64,000 bases of DNA from Sutcliffiella horikoshii (GTDB lineage Bacteria; Bacillota; Bacilli; Bacillales; Bacillaceae_I): contig NZ_JAIVKY010000007.1 in NCBI RefSeq assembly GCF_020524325.1, forward strand, positions 124,001 through 188,000, read 5' to 3'. A program made the position numbers and the translations under genes. Shown here in pieces: positions 62,092 through 64,000 of this stretch (position 1 is its first letter; each line of letters opens with the position of its first letter). The notes beneath the pieces are model-generated. The model worked only from the letters and a program-made list of their open reading frames with translations, was not told the origin of the DNA and searched no databases.

Positions 62092-62145
62092 AAAGAGGGG
62101 TCTGATCCTTCACCGCTTTAGAGCGGTGAGGGTCAGACCCCTCTT
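62092..62145. terminator. Bidirectional terminator (GGGTCTGACCC family)
   Basis: Arms AAAGAGGGGTCTGATCC, inner CACCGCT, loop, AGCGGTG, GGGTCAGACCCCTCTTT, between the convergent XapX gene and uvsE. One C/T change in the left arm is tolerated as a mismatch or wobble. Confidence 0.92.
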
Positions 62146-62160
62146 TACTTCTTTATCTCT

Positions 62161-63114
62161 TCACCACTCCACCGCACCGCCGCTAATCCGTTTCACACCT
62201 CGAATTTTCGCGATATCCTCACACAGTTGCAGTGCCGCTTCGTCTTTCCGTTTCGCTTCAACCATAAAGTCAACATCTTGTCCAAGTCCAACGACCGCTT
62301 TTAAAAACTCCATTATAAACTGCAGGTCCACAAAGTCCGCATGGTGGCGCAATTTCTTTTCCGAAATAGGGGAGGAGATATGTATCTTTGGGATGATTCC
62401 GATATCCTTCCATGTCGCATACACCCGTGGTAGTAACTCTTCCCAGGACACAGAACTTGGATTGGCAAACTCATGATGGTAATCAAACGCAAGAGGAATC
62501 CCGAGTTCCTCGCACAACACCAATGTTTCCTCTGTTGTGTATGTCTTATCATCATTCTCCAATGTCATCCTGGCTCGGACCTCATCCGGCAAATGCTTCA
62601 AATTCTCACGGAACCGCTCCACGGCAAGCTCCTTGTTCCCATAAGCACCACCAACATGAATGTTGATCGTTCCCTGATCCTCAAGCCCCATCGCCTTCAA
62701 CATGTCATAATGGTAAACCATATCAATTACCGCATTCTCTGTAATATGCGCTTTATCACTCGTAAATAAAGTAAACTGATTAGGATGAAAGCTCGAACGC
62801 ATGCCATACCGTTTTACCAAATCGCCAATCTCCTTAAACTCATCACCAAACTCCTTAACAAAGTCCCACTTTACATCAGGATGGGTGGCAAGCGGAACGA
62901 TAGAGGAGGAGAAGCGGAATACTTTGATTTCGTGAGCGATGCAAAAGTAAATCGTCCGGAGCGTGTTCAGTAAATTCTCACGAGTCACAGAGAGTAATTT
63001 TTCTCGTCCTTCCTCAGCAGTCATCTTCTTATATCGTGTATAGGTCAGGGCCCTGGCAGGGGAGGCCTCCCAGAGTGTCCAAGATTGCGATACAAATCCA
63101 AAGCGAATTCTCAT
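62161..63114 (-). CDS. uvsE: UV-damage DNA endonuclease
   Basis: 317-residue UvsE/UvdE TIM-barrel endonuclease (YwjD in B. subtilis). Metal-binding and catalytic stretches: RFSSSIVPLATH, SFHPNQFTLF, INIHVGGAYGNKE, TLENDD, FDYHHEF, KIHISSPI and VDFMVEAKRKDEA. It nicks 5' to pyrimidine dimers and starts an alternative excision-repair route. AAGGAG precedes the ATG. Its place between argS and cls agrees with B. subtilis. Confidence 0.95.
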   Translation of the reverse strand: MRIRFGFVSQSWTLWEASPARALTYTRYKKMTAEEGREKLLSVTRENLLNTLRTIYFCIAHEIKVFRFSSSIVPLATHPDVKWDFVKEFGDEFKEIGDLVKRYGMRSSFHPNQFTLFTSDKAHITENAVIDMVYHYDMLKAMGLEDQGTINIHVGGAYGNKELAVERFRENLKHLPDEVRARMTLENDDKTYTTEETLVLCEELGIPLAFDYHHEFANPSSVSWEELLPRVYATWKDIGIIPKIHISSPISEKKLRHHADFVDLQFIMEFLKAVVGLGQDVDFMVEAKRKDEAALQLCEDIAKIRGVKRISGGAVEW

Positions 63115-63163
63115 ACAAACAGACTCCTTTTCAAAGCTTTCCAGCAGTCTCTACATTCATGAT

Positions 63164-64000
63164 TTACAACAATGGCGCAATGACCTTGGAAAGCTTTTCT
63201 TTTCCCTTGTCGAATAACGTTCGGTTTCGGATAAACTCAAGCGTCAACTTTTCCGAATTATGAATGTCCTTGTGAATTTCCTGAACCGTCTTGTGCACAA
63301 ATTCCTTATCAAAAATTAAACAATTAATCTCGTTGTTCAAGAAGAGGCTGCGCTTATCAAAATTGGCGGTTCCGACATCACAAGTGTGATCATCAATTAC
63401 CATGACTTTTGCATGATAAAAACCTAGATAGAATCGATAAACTTCTGCACCTGCTTGAATGATTGTTGCAAAGTATGGGAAAGCAGCATCCATCACAAGC
63501 GCATGATCGGCCTTCGCTGGGACAAGCACGGTAACCTTCACACCTCGATTTAAAGCGGAAAGCAGTTCATCTAGCAAAGGCTCACTCGGAATAAAATAAG
63601 GAGTGCAAATGATGATGGACTTCTCTGCTTTTTGAATCAGCTTTAAAAATGTATCCGTCAAATGTCCACCATTCGTAGGTACCAGCTTGTGCGTGATAGG
63701 GCCTTTCACCAACTCCGGATAATACATTTCGCCCCACTCACCAGGTGGAAAATCACCGGCTTGCTCCCAGTTCTGAATAAACTGTGACTGAAGGTCCTGC
63801 ACGCCTTCACCTTCAAGCTTGAGATGATAATCCCGCCAAACGCCAAACTCCGGATCTTGTCCTAAATATTCTTTTCCAATATTAAATCCTCCAACATAGC
63901 CTATTTTCCCGTCAATCACGGTGATTTTTCGGTGATTTCGCTGATTAATGCTGAAAAAAAAGAAGGGGAATGCAGGCTTATGATAAACTTCCACTTTAAT
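63164..64000 (-). CDS. Cardiolipin synthase, C-terminal part (cut by window edge)
   Basis: C-terminal 278 residues of a phospholipase-D-superfamily cardiolipin synthase. Two HKD motifs are visible: NHRKITVIDG (with GGFNIG after it) and FYHAKVMVIDD (with TANFDKRS after it). They are the two catalytic halves that condense phosphatidylglycerol to cardiolipin at the membrane. The N-terminal membrane segments lie beyond the window. By position it corresponds to ywjE (clsB). Confidence 0.93.
   Translation of the reverse strand: MKVEVYHKPAFPFFFFSINQRNHRKITVIDGKIGYVGGFNIGKEYLGQDPEFGVWRDYHLKLEGEGVQDLQSQFIQNWEQAGDFPPGEWGEMYYPELVKGPITHKLVPTNGGHLTDTFLKLIQKAEKSIIICTPYFIPSEPLLDELLSALNRGVKVTVLVPAKADHALVMDAAFPYFATIIQAGAEVYRFYLGFYHAKVMVIDDHTCDVGTANFDKRSLFLNNEINCLIFDKEFVHKTVQEIHKDIHNSEKLTLEFIRNRTLFDKGKEKLSKVIAPLL

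Overview
The window looks like a chromosomal segment of a low-to-mid G+C, spore-forming, motile member of the Bacillaceae. Evidence for this includes the spore genes gerQ and rsfA, the coproporphyrin-branch enzyme HemQ, LipL, strong AGGAGG-type ribosome-binding sites with frequent TTG and GTG starts, an S-box, SacT-type antitermination and catabolite-responsive (cre) sites. From memory, much of the gene order follows the Bacillus subtilis sac-ywd-ywf-ywg-ywh-ywi-ywj region: sacT-sacP-sacA, ung, ywdI, ywdK, gerQ, hemQ, pta, lipL, rsfA, ywfO, ywgA, ywhB, ywhD, pbpG, speE, speB, ywiB, argS, uvsE and cls. Other blocks, such as gndA/zwf, topB and nfrA1, are interleaved. No rRNA, tRNA, CRISPR array, transposase or prophage gene was recognised.

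Layout. Positions 1-8.9 kb hold an ABC-F ATPase (cut by the window edge), a membrane-anchored Lon-type protease with a small membrane protein, topB, a tandem P-loop ATPase, a phosphodiesterase-fold enzyme coupled to a glucose-type PTS permease, and a lipoprotein. Positions 9-18 kb hold a SAM riboswitch upstream of a flavin sulfone/sulfonate monooxygenase and an ATP-grasp enzyme, then a YjiH transporter, an HD-GYP protein, a HAD phosphatase, a soluble PAS chemoreceptor and a nitrilase-family hydrolase. Positions 18-24 kb form a complete sucrose system: a stand-alone EIIA, sacT, sacP, fructokinase and sacA. Two identical antiterminator RNA sites precede the EIIA gene and sacP. Positions 24-33 kb hold small membrane proteins, an AtoE-type transporter, a TetR-controlled ABC exporter, nfrA1, a VanZ-like protein, an SRPBCC protein, a GlsB-type stress protein and htpX. 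Positions 33-44 kb hold the oxidative pentose phosphate enzymes gndA and zwf, a cyclase, ung followed by a NaChBac-type sodium channel, a chemoreceptor with a SigD-like promoter, and small ywd-type genes. Positions 44-64 kb hold gerQ, hemQ, pta (with a perfect cre), lipL, rsfA, ywfO, ywgA, a DUF2254 protein, a tautomerase, ywhD, pbpG, speE, speB, ywiB-argS, a XapX-type protein, uvsE and the C-terminal part of a cardiolipin synthase.

The most unusual content is intergenic. Four arrays with unrelated or only partly related sequences share one exact 52-bp period and carry inverted repeats in every unit. Three other arrays share a 20-21-bp period. A family of roughly 130-bp imperfect-palindrome elements occurs about eleven times. 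Two of its copies are split at the same internal site by a second element that has 11-bp inverted ends, 8-bp target duplications and another family member inside it. A further family of hairpins built on GGGTCTGACCC serves as terminators. These repeats sit in untranslated leaders, between operon genes and at gene ends.
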